A stretch of DNA of 64,000 bases from Stigmatella erecta (GTDB lineage Bacteria > Myxococcota > Myxococcia > Myxococcales > Myxococcaceae): contig NZ_FOIJ01000001.1 of assembly GCF_900111745.1 (NCBI RefSeq), positions 434,001 to 498,000 on the forward strand, read 5' to 3'. The position numbers and the translations under genes are program-made. The notes under the pieces are model-generated. The model was given only the letters and a program-made list of their open reading frames with translations. It was not told the origin of the DNA and did not search any database. Positions 17,352-27,285 of the stretch are shown piece by piece. Numbering within the stretch: the stretch's first letter is position 1; each line of letters opens with the position of its first letter.

Positions 17352-18428
17352 ATGTTCCTTCGTCTCAACGTGCGTGATGTGTCCTTGGCGTGTGCGTTCG
17401 CGGCCAGCGTGGTGAGCGGTTCCACGTTCGCGAGCACCATCAATCAGAACACCTCGTGGACCATCACGCGCAGCGGCTCCTCCAGCACCTACCGGGTGGT
17501 GGCTTACGGCGACTCCATCTTCGCGGGTTACTACGGGAACCTGTTCAACGTGGCCCGCCGCGCCTCGCCCTACACCAGCGGCGAGTACCTGGCCCACAAG
17601 TGGAACACCAACGTGGAAGTCGTCCGCCGCACCAAGTCCGGCGCCAAGGCCGACGACATCTACAACAACAAGATCATCTCCGAGCGCTCGTACATGCAGG
17701 ATGCGAAGACCCGCGTGGTGATGTTCGAGATGTGTGGCAATGACTACCTGCAGGCCCGCAGCGCGTTCTCGGAGCAGACGGGGACGTGCAACTACGGGGT
17801 GCTGGACACGGCGCTGGCCAACTGCACCACGTACATGGAGAAGGGCATGCAGGCCATCAACCAGTACGCCACCTCCGCCAAAGCCAAGATCATCATGAAC
17901 ATCTACTACCCGGGCTACGGCGCCGACAACGTGCAGACGGGCTGCACGGACGCGTCCACCGGGGGCAAGGTGAACCGCCAGCAGAAGTTCCTGCCCTACA
18001 TGGCCAAGAGCAACTGGCGGGCCTGCAACCTGGCCGAGAAGTATGGCTTCAAGTGCGCGGACGCCTTCGCCGAGATGATGGGCTCGGACTACGACTCCAA
18101 CGGGGATGGCCTGAACGACGTGGACGGGCTGCGCTACAAGAGCGGTGAGTCCGAGGCCGCCTACGTCAACCGGATCACCACCACCCTGCGCTCGACGATC
18201 CGCGACGCCAACACGCACTACGTCAACAGCAGCACGAGCTTCGACTACATCCAGTCGGACAACACGCACCCCACCTACTTCAAGTCCACCATCGGCACGG
18301 GCTCGGGCTCGGGCGCCTCGGACTTCGCCGACAGCGCCATCTCCGGCGGCAAGCAGGCCGAGTGGAACAAGTGGGGCCACGAGAAGTCTGGCTGGTCCAT
18401 CTCCACGTACAACCCGGCCACGCCGTAA
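17352..18428 (+). CDS. Secreted SGNH/GDSL hydrolase, copy 1
   Basis: This 358-residue protein has a signal peptide (residues 1 to ~27). The catalytic motifs of the SGNH fold are all visible: block I AYGDS with nucleophile Ser55, block III GND with Asn130, and block V DNTH with Asp303 and His306. Family members are carbohydrate deacetylases, lipases or esterases; the substrate is not evident. A Gly/Ser-rich stretch near the C-terminus (GTGSGSGASD) precedes a short conserved tail. The ATG at 17352 follows GGAGG and begins the signal peptide; the longer frame adds 45 non-conserved residues. The neighbouring gene is a close duplicate, about 92% identical in the core. Confidence 0.88.
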   Translation: MFLRLNVRDVSLACAFAASVVSGSTFASTINQNTSWTITRSGSSSTYRVVAYGDSIFAGYYGNLFNVARRASPYTSGEYLAHKWNTNVEVVRRTKSGAKADDIYNNKIISERSYMQDAKTRVVMFEMCGNDYLQARSAFSEQTGTCNYGVLDTALANCTTYMEKGMQAINQYATSAKAKIIMNIYYPGYGADNVQTGCTDASTGGKVNRQQKFLPYMAKSNWRACNLAEKYGFKCADAFAEMMGSDYDSNGDGLNDVDGLRYKSGESEAAYVNRITTTLRSTIRDANTHYVNSSTSFDYIQSDNTHPTYFKSTIGTGSGSGASDFADSAISGGKQAEWNKWGHEKSGWSISTYNPATP

Positions 18429-18538
18429 TCCACACGCCGGTCCTCCGGCGGACATGGTGCGATGCGTCAGTGTTTCACGCGTGTGACAAGCTGGCGCATT
18501 GCGTTAATTCCAGAAAAAGAGATTTTGACCTGCTTCCC

Positions 18539-18574
18539 CTGGAAAGGGGATGAAGTTCGCCGGTACCCTGCGCG
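18539..18574 (+). promoter_or_regulatory. Conserved upstream block of the second SGNH gene
   Basis: CTGGAA (18539-18544), a 19-bp spacer and TACCCTGCGCG repeat the block at 17285. It stands 46 bp before the ATG, compared with 37 bp in the first copy. Confidence 0.35.
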
Positions 18575-18614
18575 GCCTCATCCCCCTTCTTAGGAACACA
18601 AAGGAGTCGGTTTC

Positions 18615-19712
18615 ATGTCTCTTCGTCTCAACGTGCGTGACATGTCCCTGGCCTGCGTCGCCGCGGCCTCTCTGGTGAGCAGCTCCGCGCTCGCGAGCAC
18701 CATCAACCAGAACACCTCTTGGACCATCAAGCGCACCAACGCCACCAGCACCTACCGGGTGGTGGCCTACGGCGACTCCATCTTCGCGGGCTACAACGGC
18801 GGCCTGTTCAGCGTGGCCCGCCGCGCCTCGCCCTACACCAGCGGCGAGTACCTGGCCCATCAGTGGAACGCCAACGTGGAAGTCGTCCGCCGCACCAAGT
18901 CCGGTGCCAAGGCCGACGACATCTACAACAACAAGATCATCGGTGATCGCTCGTACATGCAGGACGCGAAGACGCGCGTCGTGATGTTCGAGATGTGCGG
19001 CAACGACTACCTGCAGGCCCGCAGCGCGTTCTCGGAGCAGACCGGCACCTGTAGCTACAGCGGGTTGGACACGGCGCTGGCCAACTGCACCACGTACATG
19101 GAGAAGGGCATGCAGGCCATCAACCAGTACGCCACCTCCGCCAAGTCCAAGATCATCATGAACATCTACTACCCGGGCTACGACGCCGACAACGTGCAGA
19201 CGGGCTGCACGGACGCGTCCACCGGGACGAAGGTGAACCGCCAGCAGAAGTTCCTGCCCTATCTGGCCAAGAGCAACTGGCGCACCTGCAACCTGGCCGA
19301 GAAGTACGGCTTCCAGTGCGCCGATGCCTTCGCCGAGATGATGGGCTCGGAGTATGACTCCAACGGGGATGGCGTGAATGACGTGGACGGGCTGCGCTAC
19401 AAGAGCGGTGAGTCCGAGGACGCTTACGTCAACCGGATCACCACCGCCCTGCGCTCGACGATCCGCGACGCCAACACGCACTACGTCAACAGCAGCACCA
19501 GCTTCGACTACATCCAGTCGGACAACACGCACCCCACCTACTTCAACTCCTCCACCATCAGCGTGAACATCTTCTCGGGCAGCGGCTCGGGCTCGGGCGC
19601 CTCGGACTTCGCCGACAGCGCCGTCTCCGGCGGCAAGCAGGCCGAGTGGAACAAGACGGGCCACGAGAAGTCCGGCTGGTCCATCTCCACGTACAACCCG
19701 GTGGCCCCGTAG
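18615..19712 (+). CDS. Secreted SGNH/GDSL hydrolase, copy 2
   Basis: This 365-residue protein is the tandem paralogue of the gene before it. The signal peptide, Ser55 (AYGDS), the GND block and the DNTH block are all kept. Between STYRVV and PTYF (about 265 residues) I count 20 substitutions, mostly conservative. The chief difference is a 7-residue insertion in the C-terminal Ser/Gly region (ISVNIFSGSGSGSG). Both copies have a ribosome binding site and an upstream block of their own, so each is probably expressed independently. The duplication looks recent, and dose or slight substrate differences could explain its retention. The substrate is unknown. Confidence 0.88.
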   Translation: MSLRLNVRDMSLACVAAASLVSSSALASTINQNTSWTIKRTNATSTYRVVAYGDSIFAGYNGGLFSVARRASPYTSGEYLAHQWNANVEVVRRTKSGAKADDIYNNKIIGDRSYMQDAKTRVVMFEMCGNDYLQARSAFSEQTGTCSYSGLDTALANCTTYMEKGMQAINQYATSAKSKIIMNIYYPGYDADNVQTGCTDASTGTKVNRQQKFLPYLAKSNWRTCNLAEKYGFQCADAFAEMMGSEYDSNGDGVNDVDGLRYKSGESEDAYVNRITTALRSTIRDANTHYVNSSTSFDYIQSDNTHPTYFNSSTISVNIFSGSGSGSGASDFADSAVSGGKQAEWNKTGHEKSGWSISTYNPVAP

Positions 19713-19744
19713 TCCGCTGACGCGCACTCCGTGCCGCCGCACCC

Positions 19745-19773
19745 GGGCGCGCCTTGGCTTCCAGGGCGCGCCC
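19745..19773. terminator. Bidirectional hairpin between convergent genes
   Basis: A perfect 9-bp stem (GGGCGCGCC at 19745-19753 with its complement at 19765-19773) with an 11-base loop lies between the SGNH stop (19712) and the stop of the convergent membrane-protein gene (19782). There is only a weak T-rich stretch after it. Confidence 0.5.
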
Positions 19774-19781
19774 TTCTGCGG

Positions 19782-20645
19782 TCAGGAGAGAAAGCGCCAG
19801 GCGAGGAGCGCGGGGATGCCCACGAAGTAGACGAGCCGGCAGAGCCACTCCAGCGACTGCCGCACGCCGCGCGCCCGCGAGGGCATCAGCCACGTGAGGA
19901 CGAACGCCAGCCCCTCGGCGAGCAGCCGCCAGACCCCGGCATACAGCACGAGGGTGGTGGTGAAGAGCAGCCAGTAGCCCGCGAAGGTCTTCAGGTACGA
20001 GGCCAGCCCGAACATCCGGTACTGCCCGAAGGGCCCCCCGAAGGTGATGTACTGGTGCGCCCGGAACATCACCCCCGTGGGGATGAGCGGGAACAGGCCG
20101 AACTTGATGGCCACCGAGTCCCAGAACCACCGCCGTGCATCCTGCTTGGCCTGGGTGAAGCGCGAGGGAGGGTGGGCCGCCGCCTCCGCCACACCGGGGA
20201 GCCCTTCGCCCAGCGCGGCGAGCAAGGGCAGCGGGCGGGGGACTTCGAGGACATGCGAGAAGAAGCGCCCGGACTTCATCCGCAGCCGGAGCCCCGCGCC
20301 CGGCAGGGGGAACTTCCAGGGCTGGACGCCCGCGAGGGACTCCCGGGGGATCTCGAACCGCGCATCCCGCAGGTGCAGCACGAGCTGCTCCGGGGCCACT
20401 TCGAGCGCTCCCAGCGACAGGCGACGCAGCAGCCGGACAAGGAGGATGGGCAGGAACGAGAACGCCACGAGCTGGATCCCCGCGCCCAGGGGCGTCGTCA
20501 GCTCCTCGCCTTGAAAGGCGCCGAGGACGAATTGCCCCACGAGCAGGAGCAGGTTCGCCGCGCTCACGGCCTGGGCGGCCGCGGTGAGCCACCGGAGGGC
20601 AGGCTTCCAGGCATGGACGGGGAAGCGGGGGGCGGCTGCGGACAT
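19782..20645 (-). CDS. Integral membrane protein of unknown function
   Basis: This 287-residue protein has several hydrophobic segments (about residues 22-45, 53-72, 182-195, 222-255 and 268-285). A central soluble portion (80-170) contains the pattern LVLHLRDARFEIPRESLAGVQPWKFPLPGAGLRLRMKSG cut by a possible PH-like beta fold (written here only as a reading of strand alternation). I do not recognise the family. The ATG at 20645 starts a short polar leader before the first membrane segment; the longer frame runs antisense through the neighbouring plus-strand gene and has no domain. It is divergent from the Pro-rich/Lnt operon and may share a promoter region with it. Confidence 0.7.
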   Translation of the reverse strand: MSAAAPRFPVHAWKPALRWLTAAAQAVSAANLLLLVGQFVLGAFQGEELTTPLGAGIQLVAFSFLPILLVRLLRRLSLGALEVAPEQLVLHLRDARFEIPRESLAGVQPWKFPLPGAGLRLRMKSGRFFSHVLEVPRPLPLLAALGEGLPGVAEAAAHPPSRFTQAKQDARRWFWDSVAIKFGLFPLIPTGVMFRAHQYITFGGPFGQYRMFGLASYLKTFAGYWLLFTTTLVLYAGVWRLLAEGLAFVLTWLMPSRARGVRQSLEWLCRLVYFVGIPALLAWRFLS

Positions 20646-20709
20646 GGGGCGTGGTTGGCCTCGGCGAGAGGGGCCGGTACTATACGAAGCCTGGAGGTCA
20701 CGAGCGAGC

Positions 20710-21372
20710 ATGTCGGCGCAGCAACCGGCTCCTGAGCGGCGCGTCGACAGCGATGGGGTGGTCCGGATCCAACACCGGCGCCCCAGCGGAGCCTCGTGGG
20801 TCCTCCGGCTCGCGCTGGTGGTGACCTGCCTCTGCCTGGCCCTGAGCGCGTGGCTGGTCTTCGACCGTCCCGCGGCCGAGAGCCTGCCGGTGTTTGCCCA
20901 GGAAGAGCCACCGCCACCACCCCCGGCCAGCCCCGCGCCTCCGGTGCGCACCGTGCGTCCCGCCCCGGCCCGGCCCACCCTGCCCAAGCACCTGGAGGCC
21001 GAGGTGGGGGCCATTCCCGAGGAGGTGCTGGAGCAGATTCCCGAGGGGGTCTTCGAGATGCCCAAGCCCGGCGAGGCGCCCACCGGCCTCATGTTGTTCC
21101 CCGCGCCCGGAACGGATCCTCTCAAGACGGGCATCCTCGTTCCGGAGGACTTCGAGCTTCCCCCGGGCTACGTGCGCCACTACCAGGCCACCGATGACGG
21201 TGAGCGCATCCCCGCCATCCTGATGTTCAGCCCGGATGGGCCGCCCCTCGATGCGAACGGCCAGCCGATGCAGGTGACGGCGAACGGCATTGTTCCCCCC
21301 GAGCTGGCGCCGCCGGGCATGCCCATTCAGCTCCTGGAGGTTCCGAAGTCCGGCGGGGCGGAGGAGCCATGA
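20710..21372 (+). CDS. Single-pass membrane protein with Pro-rich linker
   Basis: This 220-residue protein has a basic cytoplasmic N-terminus, one membrane segment (about residues 32-50), a Pro/Ala-rich linker (~66-90) and a compact C-terminal region with PEEVLEQIPEGVFEMPKPGEAP and Pro-Gly turns. I know of no family. It overlaps the following lnt-like gene by ATGA, so the two are translationally coupled and may act together in envelope assembly. The start is the ATG at 20710; the upstream in-frame ATG at 20584 would run through the start region of the divergent membrane-protein gene. Confidence 0.7.
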   Translation: MSAQQPAPERRVDSDGVVRIQHRRPSGASWVLRLALVVTCLCLALSAWLVFDRPAAESLPVFAQEEPPPPPPASPAPPVRTVRPAPARPTLPKHLEAEVGAIPEEVLEQIPEGVFEMPKPGEAPTGLMLFPAPGTDPLKTGILVPEDFELPPGYVRHYQATDDGERIPAILMFSPDGPPLDANGQPMQVTANGIVPPELAPPGMPIQLLEVPKSGGAEEP

Positions 21373-22998
21373 GCGCGGCGCCGTCCCTGGCGCGCCGGGC
21401 CGGGGAGATGCTCCTCGGGGCCTTGGCGGCCGCGTGGATGGTCCGGGTGTATGGGCGGATGGAGCCGGCCTGGGTGTGGCTGTGCTTCGTGGCGCTGGTG
21501 CCCTGGCTGGCCGTGCTCGACCGGCTTCGCACGGCCGCGCAGGCGCTCGTGGCGGGGCTGGTGCTCAGCGCCGTCTTCACCGGGGTGGTGCTGGGGTGGT
21601 TCGCCGGCTCCCTGCGCGCGTATGCCCAGTCCTCCAACGCGTGGGCCTACTGGCTCGTGTTGCTGTTGTGCTCGCCAGTGCTCCAGCCGCAGTTCATCAC
21701 CGCCGCGCTGGCCCGGCACCTGGCACGGCGGGCCGCCCCTCCGGGGGCATTCCTGCGCGTGGGGCTGACGGCGGCCCTGGTCTACGTGGGTACCGAGTGG
21801 GTCTGGCCCAAGCTGCTCGCGGACACGCTGGGCCATGGCCTGTATGCCTCCGTCTGGTGGCGGCAGGGCGCGGACCTCGCCGGGGCACAGGGGCTGACCT
21901 TCCTGCTCATCCTCATCAACGAGTGCGTGCTCGCGGCGCTGCGCGCCTTCGCGGCCCGGGGAGGGACGTGGCCCGGCGTCCGGGCCCTGCGCGTCCCGGC
22001 CGGGGTGGCGGGGGCGCTGCTGGCGGCGCTCACGGGGTATGGCGCGCTCCGGTACCGGCAGGTGAGCGCGCAGACCGGATCCGGCCCGGAGCTGGCCGTG
22101 GGCGTGGTGCAGGCCAACATCACGAACTACGGCCAGCTCCGGGCGGAGCTGGGGACGTTCGATGCGCTCCGGACGATCCTCGACACGCACTACGCGCTGT
22201 CCGACGCGCTGATGAAGGATGCCCGGCCGGATCTGCTCGTCTGGCCGGAGACGGTGTATCCCACGACGTTCCGCTCGCCGAAGAGCGCGGAGGGCGAGGC
22301 GTTCGACAACGAGCTGGCCGCCTTCGTGGGCGAGCGCCAGATGCCGCTCATCTTCGGCGCCTATGAGCTGGATCAGGAGCGGGAGTTCAACGCGGCGATG
22401 TTCCTGGGGCCCGTGGGCCGCGAGGAGGAGCGCCGGCTGGGGTTCGCCTCCTACCGCAAGACGCTGCTGTTCCCGCTGACGGAGTGGATTCCCGACCTGG
22501 TGGACACCCCTTCGCTCCGGAGCTTCCTGCCCTGGCTGGGCACCTGGAAGCGGGGGCCCGGCCCGCGCACGGTGGACTTCCCGCTGCGCGGGGGACGGGT
22601 GCTCAAGGTGGCACCGCTCATCTGCTACGAGGCCATCTTCCCGGCCTACGTGGCGCAGGCGGTGGGCAAGGGCGCGGAGCTCATCGTGACGCTCTCGAAT
22701 GACTCGTGGTTCGGAACGAGCGCCGGGCCGAGGCTGCACCTGACGTTGGCGGCGTTCCGGAGCATCGAGACGCGGCTGCCCCAGGTGCGGGCCACCAACT
22801 CGGGCATCTCCGCCCTCATTACTCCCGCGGGCGACATCCTCCAGGAGACGGGCGTGGGGCAGCGCGCCGGGGTGCTGATGCGGGTGCCTTCCACCGGGCA
22901 CCTGGGCACGCTGATGGTGGCGTGGGGCGACTGGTTCGGCCCCACGGCCCTGGCGCTGGGCGTGGGGCTGCTGCTGGCGCAGGCGCTGCGCTCGCGGC

Positions 22999-24657
<1,659 letters not shown>

Positions 24658-24722
24658 GCGCCCAAAGTAACACCGGAAAGGGGCGGCGGAGAAAACCGGA
24701 AGAGTGGGGTAGGCTCGCCCTC

Positions 24723-26378
24723 ATGCCTGAGATGAAGAGGCCGGGCGCTCCCACAGGATTCGAGCCCCCGGAGCTGGACACCGATCCCAACCGCAGCATC
24801 ACCCCCAAGGAAATGCCGTCGGTCGTGGTCGAGCCACAGCTCCCCCCGGCGCCTCCGCCTGCCTCCACCCAGCGGCTCCGGCCCCCGTCCTCTCCACCGC
24901 CCGCGCCTCCCGCCAGCGAGCCAGGGGCCGAGCGCCGTGCCCCTCTGCCTCCGGGCTACAGCGGCCCGGATCGCCGGAACACGGGCACCGCCTCCTACGC
25001 GGGCGTGGAGCGCCGCACGCCGGTCCAGGTGAGCGCCGTGCCCGAGCGCCGCGCGGGCGGCACCAGCCAGCGCCGGGCGATCGAGACCGCCGCGCCGCCC
25101 AGCAACCGCTTCTGGCCCCAGCAGCCCCGGACGCTCGAGGAATGCGGCCTGACCGTCTCCATGGTGGAGGAGCTCGTCCTCAAGGCCATCTTCTTCGCCG
25201 GCGAGATGCGGGGCATGGACATCGCCAACCGGCTCAAGCTGCCCACCCAGGTCGTGGATGAAATCATCGAGGGGCTGCGCCGCCAGAAGTACCTGGACAT
25301 CCGCGGCGGCGGCGCCTCGGGCGTGGGCAAGTCCACGATGATCTACCAGCTCACGTCCTACGCCACGGACATGCTGCGGCAGATCCTCGACCGCAACCGC
25401 TACAACGGCCCGGCCCCCGTCACCGTCCAGGAGTGGGTTCAGGCCGTGCGCAAGCAGACCATCCGCGGCAACCGCATCACCCGCGAGCAGATGGAGGACA
25501 AGTTCAGCGACCTCATCATCCGCGACTACATCTTCGATGGCATTGGCCCCGCGATGAACTCCGGCCGCGCCATCTTCTTCTACGGCCCCCCCGGCAACGG
25601 CAAGACGGCCATCTGCCAGCGCATGGTCAATTGCTTCGAGGGGGACATCTTCATCCCCCACGCCATCCTCATCGATGACTTCATCGTGCGCATCTACGAC
25701 AGCATCCTCCACCGCGCCATCGAGGATGAGCCCGGCCAGCCGTCATATGACCGGCGCTGGGTGCGCTGCCGCCGGCCCATGGTGGTGGTGGGCGGCGAGC
25801 TGACGATGGAGATGTTGGATCTCGTCTACTCGCCAGAGGTGAAGTACTACGAGGCGTCCTTCCAGATGAAGGCCACCAACGGCATCCTGCTCATCGACGA
25901 CTTCGGGCGGCAGAAGGTGTCTCCGGTGGACCTGCTCAACCGGTGGATCGTCCCGCTGGAGAGCGACACGGACAACATCACCCTGCACACGGGCAAGAAG
26001 GTGCAGGTCCCCTTCGATGTGTTCGCCGCCTTCTCCACCAACCTGGATCCCTCGGACCTGGTGGACGACGCCTTCCTGCGCCGCGTGCGCTACAAGCTCG
26101 AGGTGCAGCGCCCGGACGAGGAGCAGTTCTTCCAGATCTTCGAGGACATCTGCCACAAGCGCGGGGTGCCCTATGACGCGGCCATGGTGGAGTACCTCAT
26201 CGACAAGCACTACCGCGCCACGGGCCGCGTGTTCGCCGCCTGCCAGCCCCGTGACTTGCTGGATCAGGTCATCGACATGGCGAACTACCTGGGCATCCCG
26301 CCCCAGCTCAACCCCGTGCTGCTGGACCGCGCCGTGCGCAGCTACTTCGTCCGCTTTGACCGGGACCCGGCCGTCTAG
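24723..26378 (+). CDS. AAA-type ATPase with Pro-rich N-terminus and winged-helix-like region
   Basis: This 551-residue protein has a disordered Pro/Ser-rich N-terminus (1-110) with three short DRR/ERR repeats. A helical region that may form a winged helix follows (~135-190, GEMRGMDIANRLKLPTQVVD), then an ATPase core with Walker A GPPGNGKT (288-295) and Walker B LLIDDFG (389-395). Sensor and arginine-finger candidates follow (FSTNLDPSDLVDDAFLRRVRYK). I believe related proteins are annotated only as 'ATPase' in myxobacteria. It is not an IstB helper: no transposase is nearby and the N-terminal layout differs. It ends one base from the convergent WbqC-like gene. The function is unknown; motor or regulator roles are possible. 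Confidence 0.8.
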   Translation: MPEMKRPGAPTGFEPPELDTDPNRSITPKEMPSVVVEPQLPPAPPPASTQRLRPPSSPPPAPPASEPGAERRAPLPPGYSGPDRRNTGTASYAGVERRTPVQVSAVPERRAGGTSQRRAIETAAPPSNRFWPQQPRTLEECGLTVSMVEELVLKAIFFAGEMRGMDIANRLKLPTQVVDEIIEGLRRQKYLDIRGGGASGVGKSTMIYQLTSYATDMLRQILDRNRYNGPAPVTVQEWVQAVRKQTIRGNRITREQMEDKFSDLIIRDYIFDGIGPAMNSGRAIFFYGPPGNGKTAICQRMVNCFEGDIFIPHAILIDDFIVRIYDSILHRAIEDEPGQPSYDRRWVRCRRPMVVVGGELTMEMLDLVYSPEVKYYEASFQMKATNGILLIDDFGRQKVSPVDLLNRWIVPLESDTDNITLHTGKKVQVPFDVFAAFSTNLDPSDLVDDAFLRRVRYKLEVQRPDEEQFFQIFEDICHKRGVPYDAAMVEYLIDKHYRATGRVFAACQPRDLLDQVIDMANYLGIPPQLNPVLLDRAVRSYFVRFDRDPAV

Positions 26379-26379
26379 C

Positions 26380-27183
26380 TCACCCGGGGGGCGGGGCGAA
26401 CGGCCCCCAGGGCGAGGGCTTCAGCCACTCGCGCACCTCGTCCAGGGGCACGTTGGAGAGCACGTCCACGATGGACAGCCCCACCACGAAGCGCCCCTCG
26501 CGCCCCTGGGGGTAGGCTGGGTAGCGGAAGCGCTGCCAGAGCAGCCGCACCCCCACCTCGCGGAAGAAGCGGGGCTGGATGTACATCGAGCCCGTGGCCG
26601 AGTAGTACGCCTCCGCCCCCACCTGCGCGCAGTACGAGGCCAGGCGCCCCGTCCGGTCCGGGTGGGAGCGGTCCAGCGTGGAGGCCAGCACCACCCGGGG
26701 CGTCAGGCCCAGCGGCCCGTAGAAGATCGCCATGCTGGCCAGCACCGCGCCCAGCAGCGAGCCCGGCCCGTGCGCCGCGCCCCACCGCGCATAGAAGGCC
26801 TCCAGGCCAGGCAACACCTGACTGCGGAAGTAGGGCCGCCGCCCGTACAGCGTCCGGAGCGACTGCAGGTGCTTCCGGGCCCAGGGCTGCCGCGCGTCCA
26901 GCGCCAGCTCCGACAGGAGGCTGTCCCGGTGGGCCCCGTCCAGGGGGAGGGTGAGCCACTGGTACCCAGGCTCATGCGGCGCCGGGGTGGGCACGTGGGG
27001 GGGCAGGGCAATGCGGGTGCGCCGCTGCCACCCCCGCCTCAGCCACTGCACATTGTCCAGCACCACCAGCGTCTGGGCCCTCGCCACCTGCTCGTAGAAG
27101 TCCAGCCACGGCAGGTAGTGAGGCTGCTCCGCCATGACGACGCCCGGGGTGCCCGACACGCCAGGGAGTATACCATCCGACAT
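26380..27183 (-). CDS. WbqC-family protein
   Basis: This 267-residue protein contains the WbqC family opening (VVMAEQPHYLPWLDFYEQ) followed by LVVLDNVQWLRRGWQRRTRI and a C-terminal region with FRYPAYPQ and LSIVDVLSNVP. WbqC-like proteins are found in O-antigen and natural-product clusters and are thought to be enzymes of unknown reaction. No polysaccharide cluster surrounds it. It is convergent with the AAA ATPase (one-base gap) and divergent from the histidine kinase. An internal Met at residue 17 is a less likely start, because the family motif begins before it. Confidence 0.82.
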   Translation of the reverse strand: MSDGILPGVSGTPGVVMAEQPHYLPWLDFYEQVARAQTLVVLDNVQWLRRGWQRRTRIALPPHVPTPAPHEPGYQWLTLPLDGAHRDSLLSELALDARQPWARKHLQSLRTLYGRRPYFRSQVLPGLEAFYARWGAAHGPGSLLGAVLASMAIFYGPLGLTPRVVLASTLDRSHPDRTGRLASYCAQVGAEAYYSATGSMYIQPRFFREVGVRLLWQRFRYPAYPQGREGRFVVGLSIVDVLSNVPLDEVREWLKPSPWGPFAPPPG

Positions 27184-27285
27184 GGAGGGGGTCCTTCAGG
27201 GCGAAAAATCACATTGGTGTTGGACTTTTTCACTGTGAGCTGAAATGGTGATGACACAACCGGCGAAGGGGGGACTTCCACAGCA

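Noticed and set aside
25540-26300. IstB-like transposition ATPase
   Set aside because: No transposase, inverted repeats or target duplication accompany the AAA ATPase, and its N-terminal architecture differs.
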